Both the position numbers and the translations under genes were made by a program. A DNA stretch of 47,878 nucleotides from JAPLJQ01 sp037143735 (lineage in GTDB: Bacteria; Desulfobacterota; Syntrophia; Syntrophales; UBA2185), in the NCBI GenBank assembly GCA_037143735.1, contig JBAWYD010000003.1, positions 1 through 47,878 on the forward strand. Direction: 5' to 3'. Positions 24,874-33,174 of the stretch are shown piece by piece (within the stretch, counting starts at the first letter, position 1; each line of letters starts with the position of its first letter). A model generated the notes under the pieces. The model saw only the letters and a program-made list of their open reading frames with translations, was not told the origin of the DNA and did not search any database.

Positions 24874-27800
24874 CTATGGTTGGTCACTGTTTTTCTCAAG
24901 AAACTTTTTTATCCGGCCCGCAATGAACTCCGGAGGTTCACCCAGGAGAACGCCCGACGGGATGGCTTCCAGGTAACAGTCATCCCAGGGGAGATTGTAT
25001 TCATGAATGAGGTTCCGTATATCATTGAACTGATAGCCGAGGACCTCCTTTTTTTCTTTCACGGACAGGGATTCATTGAATTCCACGTGGATCAGGAGCA
25101 GCTTTCCGACACCGGCGCGATCACCCAGAAGGGGGATGATGACAATGGAAGCGCCGTCTAACTTCCCGCGGCCCACATAGACATGACCGGTGCTCACGAT
25201 GGATCGTTTGGTTCCCATGAGGAGGCTTGAGCCTTCCGTCCTCGATGTCATCGCAAGGGAAATGCCGCCCCTCTTTTCAATGGATATGGTCGAATCCTCC
25301 ACAGGATTTCCATAGGCGTCCAGATGATCAATGTCATAAACCGTATATCCATTGATCCTGGATATTGCGGGGTGGATCCTGTCGAGGGTCAGAATATTTT
25401 TCGCTACCAGGGACTTTACGGAAAATTCAAGTTCCCTGAAAAGATCAAAAACAATGCCTCTGAGCGGCTGTTCCTTTCTGCTCGTTCCCACCGTCACTGT
25501 CTTGGCCTGATGTCTGATGGCATCGATTGGTCTGGAGAGTTCGTCGATGGCATGACCGAGGGATATATCAAGGAGGTCGATGGGAGAGGTGAACCCGTTT
25601 TCTGTTTTAAAATCATGCCAGAAGTCATCGAGAGGCAGTTTTCCAGAAGCATACTTCAAAAGGAGAACCATGTCGGAAACAGTCTTCATCGTTGCCAGGG
25701 AGAAGCAATCGTTGATCATATGTTGATGGAACTTTATGGAGAAATCTCCGACCATTCGCTTGAAGCGCCTGTCTGCAATTCTTTCGTAGATGGAATATTT
25801 TTTCCTGTCATGTTCCATCATTTTCCGATTGAGACGACTTCTGAATGCGCGAAGGATTGAGGCGTCTCCGTCAATGCTGCTGGCGGCATAATAACTCCAG
25901 AGGTGTCCCGCCAGCGTGTTGAGAATAACCGGCAGGGGCATGGGCGCTCCGGGAATCCCGATGACCGCATCGGCGATGTTGTTGAACCGCTCTTCGCCCT
26001 CGTCGGCGAAAACAATGACGCCCGCTTTGTGGGCTTTAAAGATGGCCACGTCCTTGACAATGTCGGATATGACCGTTTCCGGATTTCCCGCCGCGCAGAC
26101 AATGATCAGGGGTTCCGCGGACAGGTCGATATGTTTCTTGTTTTCGATGATATCGGAGGATATGGTTTTGTAACACAGTTCACTGGCTTTAATCCTGATT
26201 TCATCCGCCGCCGCCTTGTTCGGTCCGCTTCCCACGATAGCCCAGTATCTCCTCTGTTTGGCCATTTGCGCGGCGGATTGTTTGATGTCATCCCGTTTTT
26301 CCAGGAGCCTTTCCATCATGCGAGGCGCCTGTTCCAGATTGTGAAGTTCCCCCGCAATGAAATCGTCGGAGGCCGTTTTGAGGATTTGGGCAATACACAG
26401 CGCCAGGATATGTCCGGCAACGATCTGGGAGTAGAATGCCTTGGTCGAGGCGACGGACATCTCAATATCTCTCCCGTCGCTCGTGTAAAAGACGCCGTTT
26501 GCCTTGCTTGTAATATCGGACTGTCTCCTGTTGACGACGGCGATAACGGTGGCGCCCCTCTCTGCCGACATGGCAACAGCGCGGTTTGTATCCGTCGTCG
26601 TTCCCGATTGGGTGATGGGAATAACCAGTGTGTCTTTCAGATCGTCCTCGAGGGCGAAACCGCTCAGTTCGGAGGCCACTTTCGCCTCGATACGGATTCG
26701 GGAGTCTTTTAAATACCGGGCAAAACCATCGGCGACGGCCATGCCGGCAACGGCGGCAGTGCCGTGACCGATGACCAGTATCCGCCGTATTTCACCCTCC
26801 ACGAGGGACTTTCTGAACTTTTCCGGTATGATATCGTGGCCTAAATTGAAGGAAACAGCGTACCCCCCCTCCGCGTTTACGGAAATGCGATACTTGCCTC
26901 TCAGGGTTTTCCTGACGGAAAGCATTGATTCGTGTATTTCCTTCATAAAGAAATGGGGGTAGTTCCCCCGGTCGATGTCGCGGGTCGTGATTTCCGCCCT
27001 GTGAATGTCATCTGTTCCGACAATTACGGGGGTTCCGTCATAACAGAGAACCGTTATCCCTGAAACGCCTCCCTGTGAATCTTCGTCGATAACGAATATC
27101 CGGCCTGTCGATTCATGCTTCTCGGGATCGGACGGCTTTTCTCCATCCATCCTGAGGAAAAAAGGAGTGGCTTCCACGATGCCGTAAAGCTCCGAGGCAA
27201 AAACGTATTGATCGGGGGCCAGCCCGACGTAGATGGACTGTCCGCTTCCCTTAAGGGCAAGAAAGGCCTTCCCCGGTTCGGCATTGCTGACCATGGCGAC
27301 GGCGTGAGAACCTTCGAAATCCGAAACGGCCATTCTGAACGCCTCCGTGAGATCGTGGCCTTCAAGGAGATATTGCTCGATTTGCAGGGGGATGATCTTC
27401 GTATCCGTCGTGATATCCGGCGCGATGAAAACCCCATTACCATCCAGATCGTTTCGAAGGCTTTGATAGTTGTCCACATCCCCATTCAGAACCACGCTGA
27501 TGAACCAGTTTCCCTCACCGTAATGGGGATAGTTTTTCATCGTGTTCCCGCTTACTGTATAATTGTTGACGGGATGGCTGTTTTCATCAGTAATGGAGCC
27601 GACAGAAGCCCAGCGCGTATGGCCTATGGATATCTGGGAAACTGTCTCGACCCTGGAAAATTCCCGAAAGACGCCATCCCCGGCAATGTCCTTCCTCAGC
27701 GCCCTTACATTCTGACCCAGTTCGCCGATGATGGAAGATATTTTATACACGAAAGACAGGGTATGTTTTCCGTCGCGGGGCGATGATGCAAAAAGAATGG

Positions 27801-28644
27801 AGCCGTTGATCAGATCTCCGGGACGGACTCTCTTCTGAAATTCATCATACAGACCTTTCTCCTGAAGGATTTTCATGGTTGATTCGAGAGCCACGTCGTC
27901 ATGCATGGTAAAGGATATCTGAATCCCGGCGGAATCTCTTCCCCGGACTTCGAGCCGGTCTATGTTGTTCAGGAGAAAATTGAGTTTTTTGTATTTTTTC
28001 AGTGTTTCAGTTGTGATGCTATCGGTTTGATCCAAACCCGAAAGCTGCATGATTTTTCCGACATTTTCGAGAATATCTTTCTCGATGCTCCAGATGATGT
28101 CCTTTATGAGGATGTGCCTGCTGTTGATGGTTTCCATATCGACTGTGGAGAAACTGCCGGCATTTTCTTCAAGGAGTTTTTCTTCCTCCGAAAAAAAACC
28201 CTTCATGTCTGCCGAAAGATCGGAGAGTTCCGCCGCTTTTCCCGCATCGAAAAAGATCTGCTGAAAGGGGATGTCTTCCTTGAGACGGAGGACGGTTTCC
28301 CCCATTTCTTCCAAGCCCTTCGCGCCATCCAGATAGTGACGGGAAGAGATCGTGCCGGTGAGCAATCGCGCGATGTTTTTCTGTCTCACTGCCTGAAACC
28401 GCCGGATCAGTTGATGAACAGGATCGAACGCGGCCGGCGCACTGTCCCTCTTGACGGCAATAACACCGGCAAAACCACAGAAAAGCACATCGGGCTGAAA
28501 GGGAAAAAGAATCACGGAACAGGCAGGGGCTTTACGGACATCGATCCCTGCATAGATCTTCCATTTTTTCAGAAAATGTATCGTGTTGACGAAATATGTT
28601 CGGAACTCAGCAAACATTTTTTTCCTGTGGCGCCTTTTCTTCAT
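24874..28644 (-). CDS. Very large GlmS-like protein: glutaminase (class II) domain plus two SIS domains, with insertions and extra C-terminal domain
   Basis: A 1256-residue protein about twice the length of GlmS (about 610). The glutaminase part is recognised by CGFAGVIA (Cys56), LEVRGRDSAGI (232-241), GHTRWASVG (341-349), NG at 387-388 and TDTKII (413-418). KEIHESMLSVRKTLRGKY links to the SIS part: first SIS with ITQSGTTTDT (677-686) and MSVASTKAF, second SIS with VGSGPNKAAADEIRIKASEL (804-823) and KKHIDL. A GlmS-like closing motif AKTVTVG holds Lys1048. Unusual: Cys56 is not N-terminal, so processing or another start would be needed; about 175 residues are inserted between Cys56 and RGRDSAG; about 115 residues are inserted before the closing motif; and about 200 residues follow it. 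It starts one base into the stop of the GlmU-like gene (TAATG). Probably it makes glucosamine-6-phosphate or a related amino sugar. Confidence 0.8.
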   Translation of the reverse strand: MKKRRHRKKMFAEFRTYFVNTIHFLKKWKIYAGIDVRKAPACSVILFPFQPDVLFCGFAGVIAVKRDSAPAAFDPVHQLIRRFQAVRQKNIARLLTGTISSRHYLDGAKGLEEMGETVLRLKEDIPFQQIFFDAGKAAELSDLSADMKGFFSEEEKLLEENAGSFSTVDMETINSRHILIKDIIWSIEKDILENVGKIMQLSGLDQTDSITTETLKKYKKLNFLLNNIDRLEVRGRDSAGIQISFTMHDDVALESTMKILQEKGLYDEFQKRVRPGDLINGSILFASSPRDGKHTLSFVYKISSIIGELGQNVRALRKDIAGDGVFREFSRVETVSQISIGHTRWASVGSITDENSHPVNNYTVSGNTMKNYPHYGEGNWFISVVLNGDVDNYQSLRNDLDGNGVFIAPDITTDTKIIPLQIEQYLLEGHDLTEAFRMAVSDFEGSHAVAMVSNAEPGKAFLALKGSGQSIYVGLAPDQYVFASELYGIVEATPFFLRMDGEKPSDPEKHESTGRIFVIDEDSQGGVSGITVLCYDGTPVIVGTDDIHRAEITTRDIDRGNYPHFFMKEIHESMLSVRKTLRGKYRISVNAEGGYAVSFNLGHDIIPEKFRKSLVEGEIRRILVIGHGTAAVAGMAVADGFARYLKDSRIRIEAKVASELSGFALEDDLKDTLVIPITQSGTTTDTNRAVAMSAERGATVIAVVNRRQSDITSKANGVFYTSDGRDIEMSVASTKAFYSQIVAGHILALCIAQILKTASDDFIAGELHNLEQAPRMMERLLEKRDDIKQSAAQMAKQRRYWAIVGSGPNKAAADEIRIKASELCYKTISSDIIENKKHIDLSAEPLIIVCAAGNPETVISDIVKDVAIFKAHKAGVIVFADEGEERFNNIADAVIGIPGAPMPLPVILNTLAGHLWSYYAASSIDGDASILRAFRSRLNRKMMEHDRKKYSIYERIADRRFKRMVGDFSIKFHQHMINDCFSLATMKTVSDMVLLLKYASGKLPLDDFWHDFKTENGFTSPIDLLDISLGHAIDELSRPIDAIRHQAKTVTVGTSRKEQPLRGIVFDLFRELEFSVKSLVAKNILTLDRIHPAISRINGYTVYDIDHLDAYGNPVEDSTISIEKRGGISLAMTSRTEGSSLLMGTKRSIVSTGHVYVGRGKLDGASIVIIPLLGDRAGVGKLLLIHVEFNESLSVKEKKEVLGYQFNDIRNLIHEYNLPWDDCYLEAIPSGVLLGEPPEFIAGRIKKFLEKNSDQP

Positions 28645-29903
28645 TAAAACCTGAAGGATGGCAAATGGCTCAGAGAAGAGCCAGTGATGCCGTCAACAAT
28701 GTTCTGTAACCATTGTGTTCCGATGATTGATTCCCCTTTGTCCAGACTTTTAATGACCTGCAGATAGTTCTTCTCGCCCCTGTTGATGTTATGGTGAATT
28801 ATTCCTGTGAAATCATCGCGGTTTTTTTGATCGATCCTTGTTTCATGCCCGCTTTTGAAGCAGGTTTCAATTCCCGGCCAGTTTTCAAGAAATTCCTTTT
28901 CCTGTTTGAGGACGGTCTTTTTATATCGTATTTTTTCTCCCTGGGCTATGGACGCTTCCATTTTTTCGGAAAGGGCCCGAAAGCGGTTTATTCTTTCCCC
29001 GATCATGCTTTCGAGGGCGTCCATCATTCCCATGTACAATCCTTCTCCCATATCCTGAAGCCGGAAAAAAGGCTGCCGGATGTGAATATACCATTCTCTG
29101 AGAGCCAGAAGATTGGCAAGATAGGAGATGTTGTTATAGACCCGTCGGGTGACGTCCCCGTAAAAGCCCGTATGAAAGGTCTTGTCTCTTGCCGCATCGT
29201 TTTTTTCGATTAACAGTTTGCCGCCTTCCGGACAATCTTTGCGATAAACCGTTCCGGCCGCGATGACTGTTCCATACCCGATTCTGACGGGGCCGACGAG
29301 CCCCCCCTGACCTCCCAAAAAAATGGGAGACTGGTTGAGCATCACTCCTCCGGGCACATCACCGACGAGAGATGGCGTTGCCTTATCCTGATTCGGGGTA
29401 TAGTTGAAATGGATATAGGAGCTGCCAACTTCACTGTGATCTTTTCTGCTTGTGCCTCCCGCCATAAAACAGTCGCAAAAATTAATCAGGCTGCCCAGGG
29501 TGACAAAGGGGAAAAGGAGGGTTTGCTTCAATCCGACTGTATGAGCCGCGTTCGCTTGTTCTTCCAGGATGCATCCTTCCCGGACAAGGGCGCCGCTTGA
29601 CAGACTGGATCCTTCAAGGAAGACGGAGGATTTAAAAAAGCCGCCCTTCAATTCCACACGGGGTCCGAGCTGGCAATCAACGACAGTAACCGGTGATTCC
29701 TGGCCCAATCTTGACCCTTTGGAAATCAATGTTTTTTTACCATATATCCTGGTTCCTGAATGGATGATAACATCCTCACCGGAAATCCTGTCGGGATCAA
29801 CCTCATTTCCTATTTCAATAGAAAGGGGGTTGTGAATCCTCACGCCTTTGGCCATGAGTTGCCTGATATTTTCGGATAATCCGGTTGTATTTTCTTTTAT
29901 CAC
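28644..29903 (-). CDS. GlmU-like left-handed beta-helix protein without uridylyltransferase domain
   Basis: A 419-residue protein. The first 260 residues carry hexapeptide-like repeats (IEIGNEVDPDRISGEDVIIH, GTRIYGKKTLISKGSRLGQE) and a later segment GPVRIGYGTVIAAGTVYRKD, as in the acetyltransferase half of GlmU or the tail of UDP-GlcNAc pyrophosphorylases. The N-terminal nucleotidyltransferase domain of GlmU is absent. The C-terminal 150 residues are helical and charged. The start is GTG at 29903, with AAGGA upstream. The frame ends one base into the start of the GlmS-like gene, so the two are translationally coupled. It is likely an acyltransferase or sugar-binding scaffold in amino-sugar metabolism; activity is inferred, not shown. 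Confidence 0.75.
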   Translation of the reverse strand: MIKENTTGLSENIRQLMAKGVRIHNPLSIEIGNEVDPDRISGEDVIIHSGTRIYGKKTLISKGSRLGQESPVTVVDCQLGPRVELKGGFFKSSVFLEGSSLSSGALVREGCILEEQANAAHTVGLKQTLLFPFVTLGSLINFCDCFMAGGTSRKDHSEVGSSYIHFNYTPNQDKATPSLVGDVPGGVMLNQSPIFLGGQGGLVGPVRIGYGTVIAAGTVYRKDCPEGGKLLIEKNDAARDKTFHTGFYGDVTRRVYNNISYLANLLALREWYIHIRQPFFRLQDMGEGLYMGMMDALESMIGERINRFRALSEKMEASIAQGEKIRYKKTVLKQEKEFLENWPGIETCFKSGHETRIDQKNRDDFTGIIHHNINRGEKNYLQVIKSLDKGESIIGTQWLQNIVDGITGSSLSHLPSFRF

Positions 29904-29915
29904 TTCATTTCCTTA

Positions 29916-30227
29916 CTATTTCCCTTGCCGGGATGCTTCACACTGAATACTCATTTTGACCAATTTATTCTGGAAGGTATTTCTATTGATCCCAAGATAT
30001 GTAGCTGCGGAGCTTTTCACATTGTTGGAACGCTTCAGGGCGATCCTGAAAAGACTCCTTTCAACCATGGCCATCACTTCTTCATGGAGCCTGCTTTTCT
30101 CTTTCACGGCAGCGCACAGGATGGTGGCAATATCTTCGAGTTTTTTTTCGATTATGTCTTCCACAGAAGAAGGAAGTAACACTTGAATGTCTTTCTCTCC
30201 AACTATTCCAAGCTTCCTGGGATTCAT
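29916..30227 (-). CDS. Small Fis-type helix-turn-helix protein
   Basis: A 103-residue protein whose last 50 residues (MVERSLFRIALKRSNNVKSS, then AATYLGINRNTFQNKL) match the Fis/NtrC C-terminal DNA-binding helix-turn-helix. No AAA or receiver domain is present. The N-terminal half is short and helical. Such orphan Fis domains may act as regulators or as remnants of enhancer-binding proteins. The gene ends 12 bases before the GlmU-like gene and has an AAAGGA ribosome site. It may autoregulate this operon; that is an inference. Confidence 0.75.
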   Translation of the reverse strand: MNPRKLGIVGEKDIQVLLPSSVEDIIEKKLEDIATILCAAVKEKSRLHEEVMAMVERSLFRIALKRSNNVKSSAATYLGINRNTFQNKLVKMSIQCEASRQGK

Positions 30228-30270
30228 AATAGACCTGGTTCCTTTCTTGTGTAAAATGTAATAAATCGTT

Positions 30271-30795
30271 TTACGAAGTTATGATTTTGAAGACTATAAT
30301 GGCAACGAGAACCGCCGCTGCAAACCATGTCGAGATGATATCGGATATTTTTTTGACAGGATGTTCAATCTGGTTCCGGACCTCGTCGTCGGTTCTTTCC
30401 CTCTCTACATGATCGGCGATCTCCCGGAGAAGTCCGGGAAATTCACCGTAGGCATTGGTCAGGATCTGGAACCCCTTCGTGGTAGTCAACAGAAGGTACA
30501 CCCGATTCCGCATAACAACCGTTCCCACCTGGGTAATATCTTCCCAGAGAAGTTTCTTATCCCTGAGAAATTTTCTTATGAGAATGCCCTGATCACCCGT
30601 TAAAACCTTCCGGGATAAAGATTCAAGAAAAACAAGGAGGGCGGTTATGAAAATCACGGCAAGAACAAGCCTTTCAAGGGAGGAACCTTTGAAAAAAAGA
30701 GACAGGAGCAGGAGGAGGCATAAAAGGACCACATCAACGAAAAAGGCAACGAGAAACGCCTTTTTTATTTTGAAGGTTTTTCGATACATATACAC
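30271..30795 (-). CDS. Membrane protein with a PH-like domain (unrecognised family)
   Basis: A 174-residue protein. Two membrane helices lie near residues 12-35 (AFLVAFFVDVVLLCLLLLLS) and 40-60 (LVLAVIFITALLVFLESLS). A soluble part of about 70 residues, GILIRKFLRDKKLLWEDITQ, then VGTVVMRNRVYLLLTTTKGF, has the strand pattern of bacterial PH-like membrane proteins. A final membrane helix lies near the C-terminus (STWFAAAVLVAIIVFKI). I do not recognise a function. It is 11 bases after moaC and 43 bases before the Fis-type gene, so it likely belongs to the same transcript. Confidence 0.6.
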   Translation of the reverse strand: MYMYRKTFKIKKAFLVAFFVDVVLLCLLLLLSLFFKGSSLERLVLAVIFITALLVFLESLSRKVLTGDQGILIRKFLRDKKLLWEDITQVGTVVMRNRVYLLLTTTKGFQILTNAYGEFPGLLREIADHVERERTDDEVRNQIEHPVKKISDIISTWFAAAVLVAIIVFKIITS

Positions 30796-30806
30796 GATTG
30801 GTTGTT

Positions 30807-31286
30807 TTATTCTTCCCTGGTGAAAGCGCCGCTCTTGCCGCCGCGTTTGGAGATCAATTTAATGTCTGACAGGGTGATATTTTTATCGGCGGATTTGCAC
30901 ATATCATAAATCGTCAGGGCCGCTACACTGACAGCCGTCATCGCTTCCATTTCCACGCCGGTTCTTCCCACTGTTTTTACGACGGCTTCAATGATAATCT
31001 CCCCCGATTCATCGTTTGTCCTGAAATGAATGTCAATGCCTGTCAACTCAAGGGGATGACACATGGGAATCATGTCGCTTGTTTTTTTTGCTGCCATGAT
31101 TCCTGCAATCCTTGCAACACCGAAAACATCTCCCTTGGATATTTTCCCTCCTGTAACGAGAGCGAGAGTGTCCCGGTGCATCACGACCTTTCCCCGGGCG
31201 AGGGCTTCCCGTACGGATGGTTCTTTTACCGTAACATCGACCATCCGTGCTTTGCCTTTATCATCAAGGTGGGATAATGTTGACAT
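30807..31286 (-). CDS. moaC: Cyclic pyranopterin monophosphate synthase MoaC
   Basis: A 159-residue enzyme of molybdenum cofactor synthesis that forms cyclic pyranopterin monophosphate from the MoaA product. Landmarks are SHLDDKGKARMVDVTVKEPS at the N-terminus, IPMCHPLELTGIDIHF (the MCHP catalytic loop), GVEMEAMTAVSVAALTIYDM and the tail DIKLISKRGGKSGAFTREE. Length is normal. It is the first gene of the long minus-strand series and has a promoter-like sequence at 31331-31357 in front. The other moa genes are not in the window. Confidence 0.97.
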   Translation of the reverse strand: MSTLSHLDDKGKARMVDVTVKEPSVREALARGKVVMHRDTLALVTGGKISKGDVFGVARIAGIMAAKKTSDMIPMCHPLELTGIDIHFRTNDESGEIIIEAVVKTVGRTGVEMEAMTAVSVAALTIYDMCKSADKNITLSDIKLISKRGGKSGAFTREE

Positions 31287-31330
31287 ATATGCGCTTGTCC
31301 CTACTATGAGGTATACTCTGATGCAGGGAA

Positions 31331-31357
31331 ATTATCATAGCCCATCCCCCCAGTCAA
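31331..31357 (-). promoter_or_regulatory. Candidate sigma-70 promoter of moaC and the downstream series
   Basis: Minus strand: TTGACT (31357-31352), a 15-base spacer, then GATAAT (31336-31331); TAATTT two bases further gives a 17-base spacer. The predicted leader to the moaC ATG is about 40 bases. Confidence 0.5.
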
Positions 31358-31569
31358 GAAGGTTAAAAATATATTTTTTAAAAAGATTTATCTTGATATA
31401 AAGGTTCTGATTCTATAATACTTTTCGCTATTCATATCGATGACGTTTCAGTAATCGGATAACGTTGACCGCTATGTAGCGTTTTGAAAATTTCGTAAAG
31501 ATCCACCTTGATAACAGGTTGTTCCTCTCTTCCATCCCTCGATGAGGAGAGATCTGCAGGGGGCGAAGA

Positions 31570-33102
31570 TTGATTGTAAAGGTCGCAAGCAGTACCGTCA
31601 TCGGTATAGAATCGTATCCCGTTGATGTAGAGGTCGATGTTTCCCCCGGTCTCCCTCAATTCTCGACGGTGGGACTTCCCGATGTTGCCGTCAGGGAGAG
31701 CAAAGATCGCATCAAGGCGGCCATAAAAAATTCCGGCTACGGATTTCCGAAAAATCACGTCACCGTAAACCTTGCCCCCGCTGATATCAAAAAAGAAGGA
31801 ACGGGTTTTGATTTGCCTATCGCCGTGGGCATCCTGGCGGCGGAAGGCTGTATCAGGTCCGAAACCCTTCAGGATTACATCCTGGTCGGGGAATTGTCTT
31901 TAGACGGCAGTATCAAGGGCGTTCATGGCGTCCTCTCCTCGGCGTTTCTGGCAAGAAAGGCGGGCAAAAGGGGAATCATCCTGGCGAGTGAGAACGCCGC
32001 CGAAGGGGCGGTGGTGGAATCCACCGACGTCATACCCGTTGACAGGCTGTCCGATGTCGTGGAGTTTTTTAACGGAAACAGAAAAATAGAGCCGTTCAAA
32101 CTCGACGTCAGGGATGTATTTGAACGGAGCCTCCATTATCCGCATGATTTTGGTGAGATACGGGGACAGGAGCAGGCAAAGAGAGCCCTGGAGGTTGCAG
32201 CGGCGGGCGGACATAATATCATCATGATCGGTCCTCCCGGGTCGGGGAAGACCATGCTTGCCCAGAGGCTTCCCACAATTCTTCCGAAACTGTCTTTTGA
32301 AGAAGCGATTGAAACGACAAAGATATTTTCCGTCGCCGGTATTCACGAAAAAAAGGATATCCTGCTGGGAACAAGGCCCTTTCGGGCGCCTCATCATACC
32401 ATTTCAGCCGCAGGACTCGTGGGAGGAGGACACATGCCCAAACCGGGCGAAATCAGCCTTGCCCACCACGGGGTTTTGTTTTTAGATGAACTTCCCGAGT
32501 TCAGAAGAAATGTCCTTGAATCCTTGCGGCAACCCCTTGAGGACGGATCGGTGACGATCACACGGTCTTCCGTTACGGCTGCCTATCCCTCGGAATTTAT
32601 GCTTGTAGCGGCAATGAATCCCTGTCCATGCGGCTATTACGGCGATACGAAAAGATCCTGCCGGTGTTCCCCGCAACAGATACGGCAGTATCAATCAAGA
32701 ATTTCGGGGCCCCTCATGGACAGAATCGATATTCATATAGAAGTGCCGTCCGTGAAATATCGCGACCTTACAGGCAAATCGGCAGGTGAATCGTCCCGGG
32801 ATATTGCAGAGCGGGTCAACAGGGCGAGAGGGATGCAGGACAGGAGATTTCTTCAGGATAACAACATCCGGTTTAATGCCCGCATGTCCGATAAACAGAT
32901 CAAGGCGTATTGCATCATCGATGACGATTCCCAGAAGCTCATCGAGATGGCCATAGACCGGCTCGGTCTCAGCGCCCGTGCATACACAAAGATTCTCAAG
33001 ATCGCACGAACCATAGCCGATCTGGATGAAGAAGAAGCCATCCGATCCAGTCACGTTGCGGAGGCCATTCAATATAGAAATCTTGATAGAAAGATGATTT
33101 GA
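31570..33102 (+). CDS. yifB: YifB/ComM family Mg-chelatase-like AAA+ ATPase
   Basis: A 510-residue protein. The N-terminal subdomain MIVKVASSTVIGIESYPVDV begins the usual YifB domain, followed by VNLAPADIKKEGTGFDLPIA. The AAA domain contains Walker A GPPGSGKTM at residues 221-229, Walker B VLFLDELPEF, and NPCPCGYYGD with the four-Cys zinc motif (CPCG...CRCS). The start codon is TTG at 31570, chosen because it aligns with the MLAKV start of relatives; GGGGGCGAAGA precedes it. ComM is a branch-migrating helicase for recombination in natural transformation. The final codons EAIQYRNLDRKMI are duplicated at 43377-43418. It is divergent from moaC. Confidence 0.93.
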   Translation: MIVKVASSTVIGIESYPVDVEVDVSPGLPQFSTVGLPDVAVRESKDRIKAAIKNSGYGFPKNHVTVNLAPADIKKEGTGFDLPIAVGILAAEGCIRSETLQDYILVGELSLDGSIKGVHGVLSSAFLARKAGKRGIILASENAAEGAVVESTDVIPVDRLSDVVEFFNGNRKIEPFKLDVRDVFERSLHYPHDFGEIRGQEQAKRALEVAAAGGHNIIMIGPPGSGKTMLAQRLPTILPKLSFEEAIETTKIFSVAGIHEKKDILLGTRPFRAPHHTISAAGLVGGGHMPKPGEISLAHHGVLFLDELPEFRRNVLESLRQPLEDGSVTITRSSVTAAYPSEFMLVAAMNPCPCGYYGDTKRSCRCSPQQIRQYQSRISGPLMDRIDIHIEVPSVKYRDLTGKSAGESSRDIAERVNRARGMQDRRFLQDNNIRFNARMSDKQIKAYCIIDDDSQKLIEMAIDRLGLSARAYTKILKIARTIADLDEEEAIRSSHVAEAIQYRNLDRKMI

Positions 33103-33112
33103 TGTTAAGAAG
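33059..33112 (+). repeat. 54-base 3' end of yifB, copy 1 of a pair
   Basis: Begins CGGAGGCCATTCAATA and runs past the yifB stop codon TGA to TTAAGAAG. It matches 43375-43428 at 47 of 54 positions. Sequence after position 33112 is unrelated to that following the second copy. Confidence 0.9.
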
Positions 33113-33174
33113 ATGCGTCCTACCATGATTGCAAACTTAGCTTCAATAAAGATCGATTCTAAAGGATAATAGCA

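Noticed and set aside
31287..31569. Molybdenum cofactor riboswitch upstream of moaC
   Set aside because: The moaC leader is only about 40 bases from the predicted start, too short for that structure, and no matching stems were found.
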